The position numbers were made by a program, and so were the translations under genes. Shown piece after piece: positions 7,741-15,448 of a stretch of 64,000 nt of DNA (its first letter is position 1; every line of letters starts with the position of its first letter). The stretch comes from Acidimicrobiia bacterium (GTDB taxonomy: Bacteria; Actinomycetota; Acidimicrobiia; Spongiisociales; UBA5794): assembly GCA_041393965.1 (NCBI GenBank), contig JAWKJB010000002.1, positions 682,001 to 746,000 of the forward strand, read 5' to 3'. The notes under the pieces were generated by a model. It saw nothing but the letters and a program-made list of their open reading frames with translations. It was not told the DNA's origin and did no database searches.

Positions 7741-7757
7741 GTATACGAAATGTACAC
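7741..7757. promoter_or_regulatory. possible operator of the toxin-antitoxin operon
   Basis: The imperfect dyad GTATAC, 5 bases, GTACAC lies 20-36 bases upstream of the chosen antitoxin start. Ribbon-helix-helix antitoxins bind such short dyads to repress themselves. The match is imperfect and no second copy was seen. Confidence 0.35.
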
Positions 7758-7800
7758 ATCTCAATCCCGACGGGACGATTCGCGTGCGAAAACATAAGCG

Positions 7801-7856
7801 GCGTTCTGTGGGCTGGGAACCGACATATGTGTGGGCCGCGAACCCAGGGTACGCGG
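7801..7856 (+). repeat. 56-bp palindromic repeat, copy 3 (decayed)
   Basis: Starts GCGTTCTGTGGGCTG, almost identical to copy 1, and ends CCGCGAACCCAGGGTACGCGG. The central hairpin arms are largely lost (ATATGTGTGGG in place of the C-run and G-run). It lies between the antitoxin promoter and the tRNA gene. Confidence 0.65.
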
Positions 7857-7865
7857 TGCGAACGG

Positions 7866-7950
7866 TGTCGGAGAGAAGACTCGAACTTCCACGGGATATG
7901 CTCCCACTAGGCCCTCAACCTAGCGCGTCTACCAATTCCGCCACTCCGAC
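7866..7950 (-). tRNA. tRNA-Leu(GAG)
   Basis: On the minus strand the acceptor arm GTCGGAG pairs with CTCCGAC. The D-arm region is GCGGAATTGGTAGACGC, and the anticodon stem CTAGG/CCTAG encloses loop TTGAGGG, giving anticodon GAG. A long variable arm (GGGA...TCCC) and a T-arm with TTCGAGT follow. The long variable arm and anticodon identify leucine. CCA is not fully encoded (ACCG follows). The accessory patch abuts its 3' end. Confidence 0.93.
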
Positions 7951-8030
7951 GAACGGCGCGGGAGTATACGAGCAGTTCACGGGTTTCGGTCCTCAGTACC
8001 GGCTCCGCCGTCCCGGTGAACCGTTCACGG

Positions 8031-9800
8031 TTACTCGGCGCGATGCCAGAACTCGATGTTCCAGGTGAACCCTGCCCGGGTCGGGTTGTGTCTGACGCCG
8101 ACGATCTCGTCCTCCCACACGGCGAGGCTGACCGGCTGCTGGTACAGGGGGATGATCACGAGGTTGTCGGCGAGGATGTTCTCGGCCTCTGCGATGTATT
8201 CGAGGATCTCACTCGAGTCGACCGTCGCGTTCATCAGGTCCCGGAGCTCAGCGAACCGTGCCGTGGTTTCGTCGATGATCGATGAGTCCTCGGTACCCCA
8301 GCGGTAGAAGTTCGAGCCGAACGGTGGTGGGGAGTCAGGGTCGAAGACATCGTGGATTCCGACGAGCCCCGAAAGCCCCGGTGAACCCTGCCAGGTCCAT
8401 TCCCCCATGTCCCAGCCGCCGGTCGCGAGGGTGTCGCCGTAATAGAGGAGGCTGTTTTCCAGCTCATTGTCGTACGGGATCCCAACGGCAGCGAACATCT
8501 CGGAGAACATCACCGACATCCGGTCGCGTTCATCGTTGAGGGTGTTCGTCGAAAAGATCACCTTGCACTCGCGTCCCGTGGCGGCGACGGCGGCGGCATA
8601 GTTGGCCGCGGCGGCGTCGTGGTCCACGGAATACTGCGCCCACGCTTCCTGAGACGCCTCCGGTGCGTAGGCGTCGATGTACGACTGGAGCGGCGGGACT
8701 TCACCCCCGAGGATGTCGGTCGTCAGGAGGTCCCGGTCGACGGTCTGGGCGACGGCGAGGCGCATCTCGTAGACCTCGTTGCAGCTGTTTTCGTTGCGGT
8801 TGAAGCGACCGGGTCCGAACTGGAAGTTGAGGTGTTCCCACACCGGTCCCGCGACGACTTGAATGTCGGCACCTTGCGGTTCGAGGCCCTGGAGGGTCTG
8901 GATGTTGGCGATCGTGGGATCGGGGCTGAAGACATCGTGTTCGCGTTGGGCAAACGACTCGATCATCGCAGGGGTGTCGTCTTCGAAGACGAAGGTCACC
9001 GCGTCGAGATAGGGAAGCTGCTGGGAGGTCTCGGGATCGGTCTTCCAGTAGTTCTCGTTGCGCACGAGCCTGATGGAGGATCCCTTCGTCCACGACTCCA
9101 ACACGAACGGACCAGCGGATGCCCAACGCTTGTCGTTCCAATCAGTCAAGAAGTCGGTCCCCTCGACGATGTGTTTCGGGATGATCTGTCCGAACATCAG
9201 CTCGTGCTGGAGGGTCGGTCTTGCCATCGTGAACTCGAAAGTCTTATCACCCGCGGTGATCGAAATGATGTCTTGGTAGTTGGCCTTGCTGATCGGATAG
9301 TCAGGATTGAGAATCGTGTCGAGGGTGAACTTGAAGTCGTACCCCGACACGGGTGTTCCGTCATCCCATTGGGCTTCGTCTCGGATCGTGTACCTGACGG
9401 TCATCGTGCCGTCGGCGTTGAGGACCACGCCGCCGTTGTCGACGGTCGGGACCTCGGTGATCAGCTCAGGCACATAGCTCAGCGTGTCAGCGTCGACATC
9501 GTAGATGCCTGCGGCATAGGCTTGGGAGAGCAGCGCTCCCACGACCTTGTCGCCGCCGGGGAGAAACGGGTTCAGCGTGGGTGGCTCGTCGTCGACCGCA
9601 ATCACGACTTCACCACCCGTGGGATGGGTCGGGAGCGGTTCGGTGGTCGTGGTCGGCGCAACGGTAGTGGTTGGGGCCATCGTCGTGGTTGTGGGCACCG
9701 TGGTGGTCGTCGTTGGCGCCGGCGTCGATGTGCATGCAGCGGCGGCGATGGCGAGCACCACAAGCGCCGTGACTCCCGCTACGAATCGTTGTCGGCGCAT
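8031..9800 (-). CDS. peptide/nickel-type ABC transporter substrate-binding lipoprotein
   Basis: A 589-residue SBP_bac_5 lipoprotein in the normal domain order, a useful contrast to the permuted one at 3399-5096. The signal peptide ends at IAAAAC (C23) and a long Thr/Pro linker follows. After that come GGEVVIAVDDEPPTLNPF, the ISDEAQW-type N-terminal module (YTIRDEAQWDDGTPVSGYDF), SAGPFVLESW, the RNENYWKTDPET segment, and a C-terminal half ending in PLYQQPVSLAVWEDEIVGV. AGGA lies upstream of the ATG. No permease genes are adjacent, so it may serve the Opp system at the left edge or a transporter elsewhere. The ligand is unknown. Confidence 0.9.
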   Translation of the reverse strand: MRRQRFVAGVTALVVLAIAAAACTSTPAPTTTTTVPTTTTMAPTTTVAPTTTTEPLPTHPTGGEVVIAVDDEPPTLNPFLPGGDKVVGALLSQAYAAGIYDVDADTLSYVPELITEVPTVDNGGVVLNADGTMTVRYTIRDEAQWDDGTPVSGYDFKFTLDTILNPDYPISKANYQDIISITAGDKTFEFTMARPTLQHELMFGQIIPKHIVEGTDFLTDWNDKRWASAGPFVLESWTKGSSIRLVRNENYWKTDPETSQQLPYLDAVTFVFEDDTPAMIESFAQREHDVFSPDPTIANIQTLQGLEPQGADIQVVAGPVWEHLNFQFGPGRFNRNENSCNEVYEMRLAVAQTVDRDLLTTDILGGEVPPLQSYIDAYAPEASQEAWAQYSVDHDAAAANYAAAVAATGRECKVIFSTNTLNDERDRMSVMFSEMFAAVGIPYDNELENSLLYYGDTLATGGWDMGEWTWQGSPGLSGLVGIHDVFDPDSPPPFGSNFYRWGTEDSSIIDETTARFAELRDLMNATVDSSEILEYIAEAENILADNLVIIPLYQQPVSLAVWEDEIVGVRHNPTRAGFTWNIEFWHRAE

Positions 9801-9837
9801 GGTTCCCGTCCTTGGAAGGATCCTCTGTTGGACGAAT

Positions 9838-10077
9838 TCAGTTGGTTGCGAGGATCCAGGTCAACACGAATGTCGTGATGGTGAACAGCACGGCAAGGAT
9901 CACCGTGAGGCGGTCGAGGTTCTTCTCCATGACCGTCGAGCCACCGACATTCCCCGAACTCATGCCACCACCGAACATGTCCCCCATGCCCCCACCCTTG
10001 CCGGCATGCAACAGGATCAGAAAGATCAACGCCAGCGACACAAGCAGGTGCAGGACCGAGACGATTCCGTCGAGCAC
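9838..10077 (-). CDS. secG: preprotein translocase subunit SecG
   Basis: A 79-residue membrane protein with two hydrophobic helices (about 5-24 and 56-76) joined by a glycine-rich cytoplasmic loop (GKGGGMGDMFGGGMSSG), the standard SecG pattern. It is the accessory subunit of the SecYEG channel. The start is GTG at 10077. The position downstream of tpiA/gpmA matches the common gap-pgk-tpiA-secG arrangement, though here a 184-bp gap separates it from gpmA. Confidence 0.92.
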   Translation of the reverse strand: MLDGIVSVLHLLVSLALIFLILLHAGKGGGMGDMFGGGMSSGNVGGSTVMEKNLDRLTVILAVLFTITTFVLTWILATN

Positions 10078-10261
10078 TGTTCGATTCCCTTCTCACGAAC
10101 AAACCCGCCCGAGATGGCGGGTGCTCGGAAGTATGGTGACGAACCGGGACTACCGCAACTATCGGGAACCGCTCGCGGTGACGCCGAGGATCGGGGTCCG
10201 TAGATCACATACGGGATCAGAACGACCATCACGAGACCCGGTGTCGGCGACCGAGCCTGAA

Positions 10262-11011
10262 CTAGCCAGCTTCCCTGGCGACGGCAGTGGCTGCGGCCTC
10301 TGCCGCTTCCGCATCTCCTAGATACCGGGACGACATGACCCGCATGGAGGTGTCGAGTTCGTACACGAGGGGGATCCCCGTTGGGATGTTCAGGTTTGGA
10401 ATGGCGTCGTCGCTGATGCCGTCGAGATGCTTGACCAGCGCTCGAAGGCTGTTGCCGTGCGCCGCAACAAGGACCGACTTGCCGTCGACGAGTTCCGGCA
10501 CGATCCGGTCATACCAGTAGGGAAGCATCCGGTCGACGACATCGGCAAGACATTCGGTGTCGGGAAGAAGTTCCGGCGGCAGATGGCGATAGCGTCGATC
10601 GTGGCGTGGGTGACGATCGTCATCGCGGTCGAGAGCAGGCGGCGGCGTGTTGTACGACCGCCGCCAGATATGCACCTGTTCGGCACCGTGGCGTTCGGCG
10701 GTCTCCTTCTTGTTCAAACCCTGCAGGGCCCCGTAGTGGCGCTCGTTGAGCCGCCAATGCCGGGCAACGGGAAGCCAACCAATGCCCATCTCGGCAAGCG
10801 CGAGGTTCGCCGTGTCGATGGCTCTTGTCAGCACCGATGTGTGCACAACATCGAGCGACAGGGATTCATCTGCCATGAGGCGGCCCGAAGCGACCGCCTC
10901 CTCCTCCCCCACCGCCGACAGGGGAACATCGGTCCAGCCGGTGAAGATATTGTCACGGTTCCATGTGCTCTCACCGTGGCGAAGAAGGACAAGCGTGCAA
11001 GGTGCTGTCAT
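10262..11011 (-). CDS. gpmA: 2,3-bisphosphoglycerate-dependent phosphoglycerate mutase
   Basis: A 249-residue enzyme converting 3- to 2-phosphoglycerate in glycolysis. The phosphohistidine motif LLRHGES gives R11 and H12, the ERHYGALQG segment supplies the acid E90, and the second histidine is in VAAHGNSLRALVKHL. The 134-150 region is unusually rich in D, R and H (DRDDDRHPRHDRRYRH). It lies in the glycolytic chain with gap, pgk and tpiA, so four consecutive steps of lower glycolysis are encoded together. Confidence 0.95.
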   Translation of the reverse strand: MTAPCTLVLLRHGESTWNRDNIFTGWTDVPLSAVGEEEAVASGRLMADESLSLDVVHTSVLTRAIDTANLALAEMGIGWLPVARHWRLNERHYGALQGLNKKETAERHGAEQVHIWRRSYNTPPPALDRDDDRHPRHDRRYRHLPPELLPDTECLADVVDRMLPYWYDRIVPELVDGKSVLVAAHGNSLRALVKHLDGISDDAIPNLNIPTGIPLVYELDTSMRVMSSRYLGDAEAAEAAATAVAREAG

Positions 11012-11032
11012 GATGAAGCGAGCGTAACGACT

Positions 11033-11422
11033 TCACGACTCGTCAAGACGCACCAGCTCGAACTTCCGTGTCGTCCATGTGGCGCCTCGAAGCGCGGACC
11101 AGCTGCCGTCACCGGGCTCGATGAACTCCGATTCCCGCCCGGCGATGAGGCCCCTGTGCCTCCCGCCCGCCGCGTGGATCGCGACCGCGAGGACGGATCG
11201 GCTGTGCTCGTTCCGGTTGATGTTCCACGCTTCGAAGTCGACCTCCAGCGTCACTCGGCCGGTATCGAGATCGGCGCCCGATTCGATCCGCCGCACATCG
11301 TTGCTCTGCCTCAGCCGTTCGGTCACCGCATCGAGGTGGTTTGCGAGATCATCGGATCCTTGCCATCCAACCCTGCGGATGACATCGAATTCGGCGACGA
11401 GCGTGTAGTCGGCCATCGTCAC
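11033..11422 (-). CDS. conserved hypothetical protein in the glycolytic operon
   Basis: A 129-residue soluble protein starting at a GTG whose GTGA overlaps the tpiA stop, so it is translationally coupled to tpiA. It reads MTMADYTLVAEFDVI, then a helix LANHLDAVTERLRQS, then strands RVTLEVDFEAWNI, and has no recognisable catalytic motif. The alternation suggests a small ferredoxin-like alpha/beta fold. I do not recognise the family. Its place between tpiA and gpmA is the only hint of function. Confidence 0.7.
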   Translation of the reverse strand: MTMADYTLVAEFDVIRRVGWQGSDDLANHLDAVTERLRQSNDVRRIESGADLDTGRVTLEVDFEAWNINRNEHSRSVLAVAIHAAGGRHRGLIAGRESEFIEPGDGSWSALRGATWTTRKFELVRLDES

Positions 11423-12186
11423 ACCCAGTATCGAACCACCGAAGCGAAGGTGTCCGGATCAAGCGACGCCCCACCAACGAGTCCCCCATCCACATCACGC
11501 TTCGCCATGAGGCCTGCGATGTTGCCGGGATTCACGGATCCCCCGTACAGGACCCGTACCGATTCGCCAGCGCCAGCGGCAACCCGCTCGACCGTATTGC
11601 GGACAAGTGAGCACATTGCTCCCGCGTCGTCGGCGCTCGCGGTTCGCCCCGTCCCGATGGCCCAGATCGGCTCATAGGCGATCACCATGCCAGCGATCGC
11701 GTCTCGGGCGACCCCCTCAAGCCCCGCGACGACCTGGGATTCCACCTTGGTTTCGGCGAGTCCCGCGTCGCGCTCGTCTTCGGTCTCCCCCACGCACATG
11801 ATCGGCGTCATCTCAGCTGCAAGGACCGCGCCCACCTTCCGATTGACGATCTCGTCGGTCTCACCGAACAGCTGCCTTCGTTCCGAATGCCCGACGATCA
11901 CATACGACACGCCGAGCTTGGCGAGCATGCCGGGGGCGACCTCCCCGGTGAACGCACCTTCGGTGTGCCAATCCACATTCTGGGCTCCGAGGCGAATCGA
12001 GAGATGATCGGTTTCGATGACGGTCTGAGCGGAACGCAACGCCGTGAACGGTGGGCACACAACGACCTCGACGCGGTCGAAGTCGGGAACATCGAGGCGG
12101 TAGCTGAGCTTCTGGACCATCTGGATGGCTTCGAGATGGGTCGCGTTCATCTTCCAATTCCCGGCGATCAGGTTCTTGCGACTCAC
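11419..12186 (-). CDS. tpiA: triosephosphate isomerase
   Basis: A 255-residue TIM barrel interconverting dihydroxyacetone phosphate and glyceraldehyde 3-phosphate. Active-site residues are N10 and K12 (GNWKMN), H100 (VIVGHSERR) and E172 (AYEPIWAIGTG), with the phosphate-binding VLYGGSVNPGN near the end. The GTG start at 12186 overlaps the pgk stop as GTGA. The open frame continues upstream inside pgk, but only this start gives a family-length protein. Confidence 0.97.
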   Translation of the reverse strand: MSRKNLIAGNWKMNATHLEAIQMVQKLSYRLDVPDFDRVEVVVCPPFTALRSAQTVIETDHLSIRLGAQNVDWHTEGAFTGEVAPGMLAKLGVSYVIVGHSERRQLFGETDEIVNRKVGAVLAAEMTPIMCVGETEDERDAGLAETKVESQVVAGLEGVARDAIAGMVIAYEPIWAIGTGRTASADDAGAMCSLVRNTVERVAAGAGESVRVLYGGSVNPGNIAGLMAKRDVDGGLVGGASLDPDTFASVVRYWV

Positions 12187-13382
12187 GCTGGCTCCTCTCG
12201 TTGTGGCCCCGTTTCCAACACGGCGACGCCGGGAAGGGTCTCCCCCTCCAACATCGCGAGGCCTGCCCCACCGCCACTCGACACATGCGACACGGCATCC
12301 TCGAGTCCGAGCATACGGATCGCAGCAACCGAGTCTCCGCCCCCGACAACCGTATAGCCGCTGCTCCGTGCGACGGCCCGTCCGATCCCTTCGGTTCCCG
12401 AGCGAAACGGTTCCCACTCGAATACCCCCATCGGGCCGTTCCAGAACACCGATTCCGCCTCCCTGATGGCGCCGGCGAACCGCTCCGTCGATCGTGGGCC
12501 GATGTCGAGGCCCATCCACGAGCCGGGAATCTGCCTGACATCGACGATCGCGTGCTCGGCATCGGCGGCGAACCGGTCTGCGACCACGATGTCGACCGGA
12601 AGCACGATGCGGTCACCGTGGTCGGATTCGAGCAGTCGCTCGACCGACGAGATCATCTCGTGCTCGACGAGGGACGATCCGATCTCGAAACCTGCTGCGG
12701 CGAGCAGCGTGAAGCACATGCCCCCACCGATGAGCATGAGATCGGCGTCAGGGAGCAGGTTCTCGATCACCTTCAGTTTGTCCGAGACCTTTGCACCCCC
12801 CATGACAACGACATACGGCTGCTCTCGTTCGTGAAGCAGCCGATCGAAGGCGACGATCTCGGCCTCCATGAGCCGTCCCGCCACGGCCGGGATGTAGGCC
12901 GCGACCCCCACATTGGAAGCGTGCGACCGGTGTGCGGTTCCGAACGCATCGCTGACGAGAACATCGGCAAGACCGGCAAGGGCAAGCGCCAGTGCAGGAT
13001 CGTTTCGCTCCTCCCCCGGCTCGAACCGCGTGTTTTCGAGCATCACGACGACGCCGTCCGCCGCGTCGGCAAGGACTCGATCGACCGCATCCCCGACGAC
13101 GCCGGGTGCCTGGACAATCGGGAAGCCTCCGAGTTCGGAGAGTCGCTTCGATACCGGACCCATCGAAAGCGTGGGGTCGTGGCCGATCGGTCGACCGAGG
13201 TGGCTCGCGACGACGACACGCGCGGCCCGCTCGCGGACCTCATCGATCGTTCGCAGGCTGGCGATGATCCGAAAATCGTCCGCAACCTCGGATCCCCGCA
13301 GTGGGACATTGAGGTCGGCTCGGACGAGCGCCGTTCGTCCGGTCAGATCGATGTCGTCGAGGGTCCTGAGTCCGTCAGGCAA
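12183..13382 (-). CDS. pgk: phosphoglycerate kinase
   Basis: A 399-residue two-domain kinase transferring phosphate from 1,3-bisphosphoglycerate to ADP. The substrate domain shows VRADLNVPL, VVASHLGRP and MLENTRFEPGEE; the nucleotide domain shows MGGAKVSDKLKVIENLL, NGPMGVFEWEPF and VVGGGDSVAA. I start it at TTG 13382 (LPDGLRTLDDIDLTGR), which overlaps the end of gap by 8 bases and gives the usual length. The frame stays open well upstream into gap, but that translation is arginine-rich and not family sequence. No clear ribosome site is visible, consistent with coupling to gap. Confidence 0.95.
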   Translation of the reverse strand: MPDGLRTLDDIDLTGRTALVRADLNVPLRGSEVADDFRIIASLRTIDEVRERAARVVVASHLGRPIGHDPTLSMGPVSKRLSELGGFPIVQAPGVVGDAVDRVLADAADGVVVMLENTRFEPGEERNDPALALALAGLADVLVSDAFGTAHRSHASNVGVAAYIPAVAGRLMEAEIVAFDRLLHEREQPYVVVMGGAKVSDKLKVIENLLPDADLMLIGGGMCFTLLAAAGFEIGSSLVEHEMISSVERLLESDHGDRIVLPVDIVVADRFAADAEHAIVDVRQIPGSWMGLDIGPRSTERFAGAIREAESVFWNGPMGVFEWEPFRSGTEGIGRAVARSSGYTVVGGGDSVAAIRMLGLEDAVSHVSSGGGAGLAMLEGETLPGVAVLETGPQREEPA

Positions 13383-14457
13383 GTTTGCGGCAGAGGTCCA
13401 CGAGCCGGCTCGAATATCCCCATTCGTTGTCATACCAGCCGAACACCTTGACCGTGTTGCCCGACACCATCGTCGACGCCGCGTCGAAGATGACCGAGTG
13501 AGGATCACCAATGATGTCCGACGACACGATCGGGTCCTCGGTGTATCGGACGATCCCGCGAAGCGATCCGTCGGCAGCCTTTCTGAACGCGGCATTCACC
13601 GACTCCATCGTCACCTCCTCGTCGACCATCGCGACAAAGTCTGTGATGGACCCGTCGACGACCGGGACACGCAGCGCTGTGCCCGAAAGGCGGCCCTCCA
13701 ACTCGGGAAGCACCTTGCCGACCGCAGACGCAGCACCGGTGGAGGTGGGGATGATGTTCGCCGCCGCCGCTCTCGCCCGACGCGGGTCCTTGTGGAGGAC
13801 ATCCGACAGGCTCTGATCGTTGGTGTACGCGTGCACCGTGGTGAACATGCCCTGCTCGATCACGAAGGCCTCATGGATGATCTTCGCCATCGGAGCGAGA
13901 CAATTCGTCGTGCACGACGCGTTCGAGATCACCCTATGGTTCTCGAGGTCGAGTGCTTCGTCATTGACGCCGAGAACGATCGAGACATCAGGATCAGACA
14001 TGGGCGCCGACACCACCACATACCTGGCTCCCGCGGTCAGGTGCTTCGATGCAGCCTCATGGGTGCGAAACACACCGGTCGACTCGATCACCACATCGAC
14101 GCCGAGTTCGCCCCACGGAAGCTTCTCCGGATCACGCTCCGCGAACACCTTGAAGCGGTCCCTGTCGACGACGATGTCCCCGTCGACCACCTGCACATCC
14201 CCTGGATAGGTGCCATGGACCGTGTCGTACTTGAGCAGGTGGGCATTCGCTTCGACATCGCCGAGGTCGTTGATCGCAACGATATCGATACCTTTCAGTC
14301 GTCCCGTGATGTCCTTCCACGCCGCCATGATCGAGTCCCCATCTGACACATCAATGGTCGACAGGGCCCTCCTGAGATCCGTTGCCACCTTGCCACCCTT
14401 GGCGGCCCGGAAGAAGTTCCTTCCGATCCTGCCGAATCCGTTGATCGCTACCTTCAT
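13375..14457 (-). CDS. gap: glyceraldehyde-3-phosphate dehydrogenase, with N-terminal insertion
   Basis: A 360-residue enzyme oxidising glyceraldehyde 3-phosphate with NAD(P) and phosphate. The nucleotide fold begins MKVAINGFGRIGRNFFRA. Catalytic C182 lies in SNASCTTNCLAP, H209 in TTVHAYT, and WYDNEWGYSSR is near the end. It is about 25 residues longer than usual. The extra sequence, about residues 20-56, lies between the first helix and the IDIVAINDL strand and reads as a helical segment (VATDLRRALSTIDVSDGDS). The adenine-binding side of the fold is otherwise normal. It is the first of gap-pgk-tpiA and follows yvcK after only 16 bases. Confidence 0.96.
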   Translation of the reverse strand: MKVAINGFGRIGRNFFRAAKGGKVATDLRRALSTIDVSDGDSIMAAWKDITGRLKGIDIVAINDLGDVEANAHLLKYDTVHGTYPGDVQVVDGDIVVDRDRFKVFAERDPEKLPWGELGVDVVIESTGVFRTHEAASKHLTAGARYVVVSAPMSDPDVSIVLGVNDEALDLENHRVISNASCTTNCLAPMAKIIHEAFVIEQGMFTTVHAYTNDQSLSDVLHKDPRRARAAAANIIPTSTGAASAVGKVLPELEGRLSGTALRVPVVDGSITDFVAMVDEEVTMESVNAAFRKAADGSLRGIVRYTEDPIVSSDIIGDPHSVIFDAASTMVSGNTVKVFGWYDNEWGYSSRLVDLCRKLA

Positions 14458-14473
14458 GCTTGGCTCCTGCGCC

Positions 14474-15448
14474 TTATCGGGAGAGTGCGTTGAGAACAGC
14501 CCCGAGCTTCATCGGATCATGGCTCGGCCATGTCTCGGATTCGTCGACGAGGTCCGCTGTGACGAGATCAGCACCATAGGTGGCGAGGATCTCTGCGTCG
14601 AAGACAACCGGTTGGAGCGGGGGGTCAATGTCCATCGCGTGTTCGTTCGCGACGATAGTACCGGGCGGGCGCACACCCGTCAGCCTGAGGAGAGCATCGA
14701 GATGGTCGATGCCGTCCATCGAAAGGGTCTCCCCATCCTGGGTGATGAGATTCCCGACATAGACGAGCTGTGCGCCCGATTCGTTGATTGCCTCCGTGAT
14801 CCCAGGAACCCGCATGGCAGCGATGGTGGATGTCATCAGGCTTCCCGGCCCCAAGATGATCTGATCTGCGCTCTCGATGGCGGTGATGGCCCTTGGTGTC
14901 GCAGCGGCACTCGCAGGGCGCACCTCGATCGCGTGGATGGTGCCACGGTGGCGCTGGATCGCAACCTGCCCTTCGACACGACCCCCCTCGGTGTCGGCGA
15001 CGAGGGTCAGGCGGTCCTTGCAGGCGGGTATCACACTTCCGGATGCCTGGAGTAGGGATTCGGCCCGACTCAGCGCAGCTTCGAAATCGTGCTCGATCTC
15101 GGCGAGAGCGGCAAGAATGAGGTTGCCGAGCGAATGTCCGGCCACATCTGCCTCATCAAACCGGTAGTCAAAGATCTGCTTCCAGACCGAACCGTCCGGC
15201 GTCAACGCAAGGAGGCACTTGCGGATGTCGCCGGGGGGCGGTATGTCGAGCTGGGACACGAGGCGGCCGCTCGATCCACCGTCATCGGATACCGAGACGA
15301 TGGCATCGACACGGCCCGCGTAGCTCAGAGCGGCCCTGAGTGCCTTCGACAGTCCGTGCCCGCCACCGACGGCAACCACTGCGGGGCCTTCGGGGTCGAG
15401 CAACAGTTGCTTCAGCAAGGTCTGCGGCGCCGCGTCCCCGACGGTCAT
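14474..15448 (-). CDS. yvcK: gluconeogenesis factor YvcK/CofD-like
   Basis: A 324-residue protein of the YvcK group of the CofD-like family, linked to carbon-source use and peptidoglycan precursor control in Gram-positive bacteria. Motifs seen are VAVGGGHGLSKALRA (25-39), SVSDDGGSSGRL, PPPGDIRKCL, GHSLGNLILAAL and GPGSLMTS. It overlaps rapZ by 4 bases. In most actinobacteria whiA comes next; here gap follows directly. Confidence 0.93.
   Translation of the reverse strand: MTVGDAAPQTLLKQLLLDPEGPAVVAVGGGHGLSKALRAALSYAGRVDAIVSVSDDGGSSGRLVSQLDIPPPGDIRKCLLALTPDGSVWKQIFDYRFDEADVAGHSLGNLILAALAEIEHDFEAALSRAESLLQASGSVIPACKDRLTLVADTEGGRVEGQVAIQRHRGTIHAIEVRPASAAATPRAITAIESADQIILGPGSLMTSTIAAMRVPGITEAINESGAQLVYVGNLITQDGETLSMDGIDHLDALLRLTGVRPPGTIVANEHAMDIDPPLQPVVFDAEILATYGADLVTADLVDESETWPSHDPMKLGAVLNALSR

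Noticed and set aside
12183..13595. A possible gap-pgk fused reading frame (470 codons)
   Set aside because: The upstream 70 codons lie inside gap in another frame and are arginine-rich and non-homologous. The TTG at 13382 gives a normal PGK.
12913..14346. A 477-codon frame antisense to gap and pgk
   Set aside because: The sense strand encodes canonical GAPDH and PGK with all active-site residues; the antisense protein is R, H and D rich with no ribosome site.
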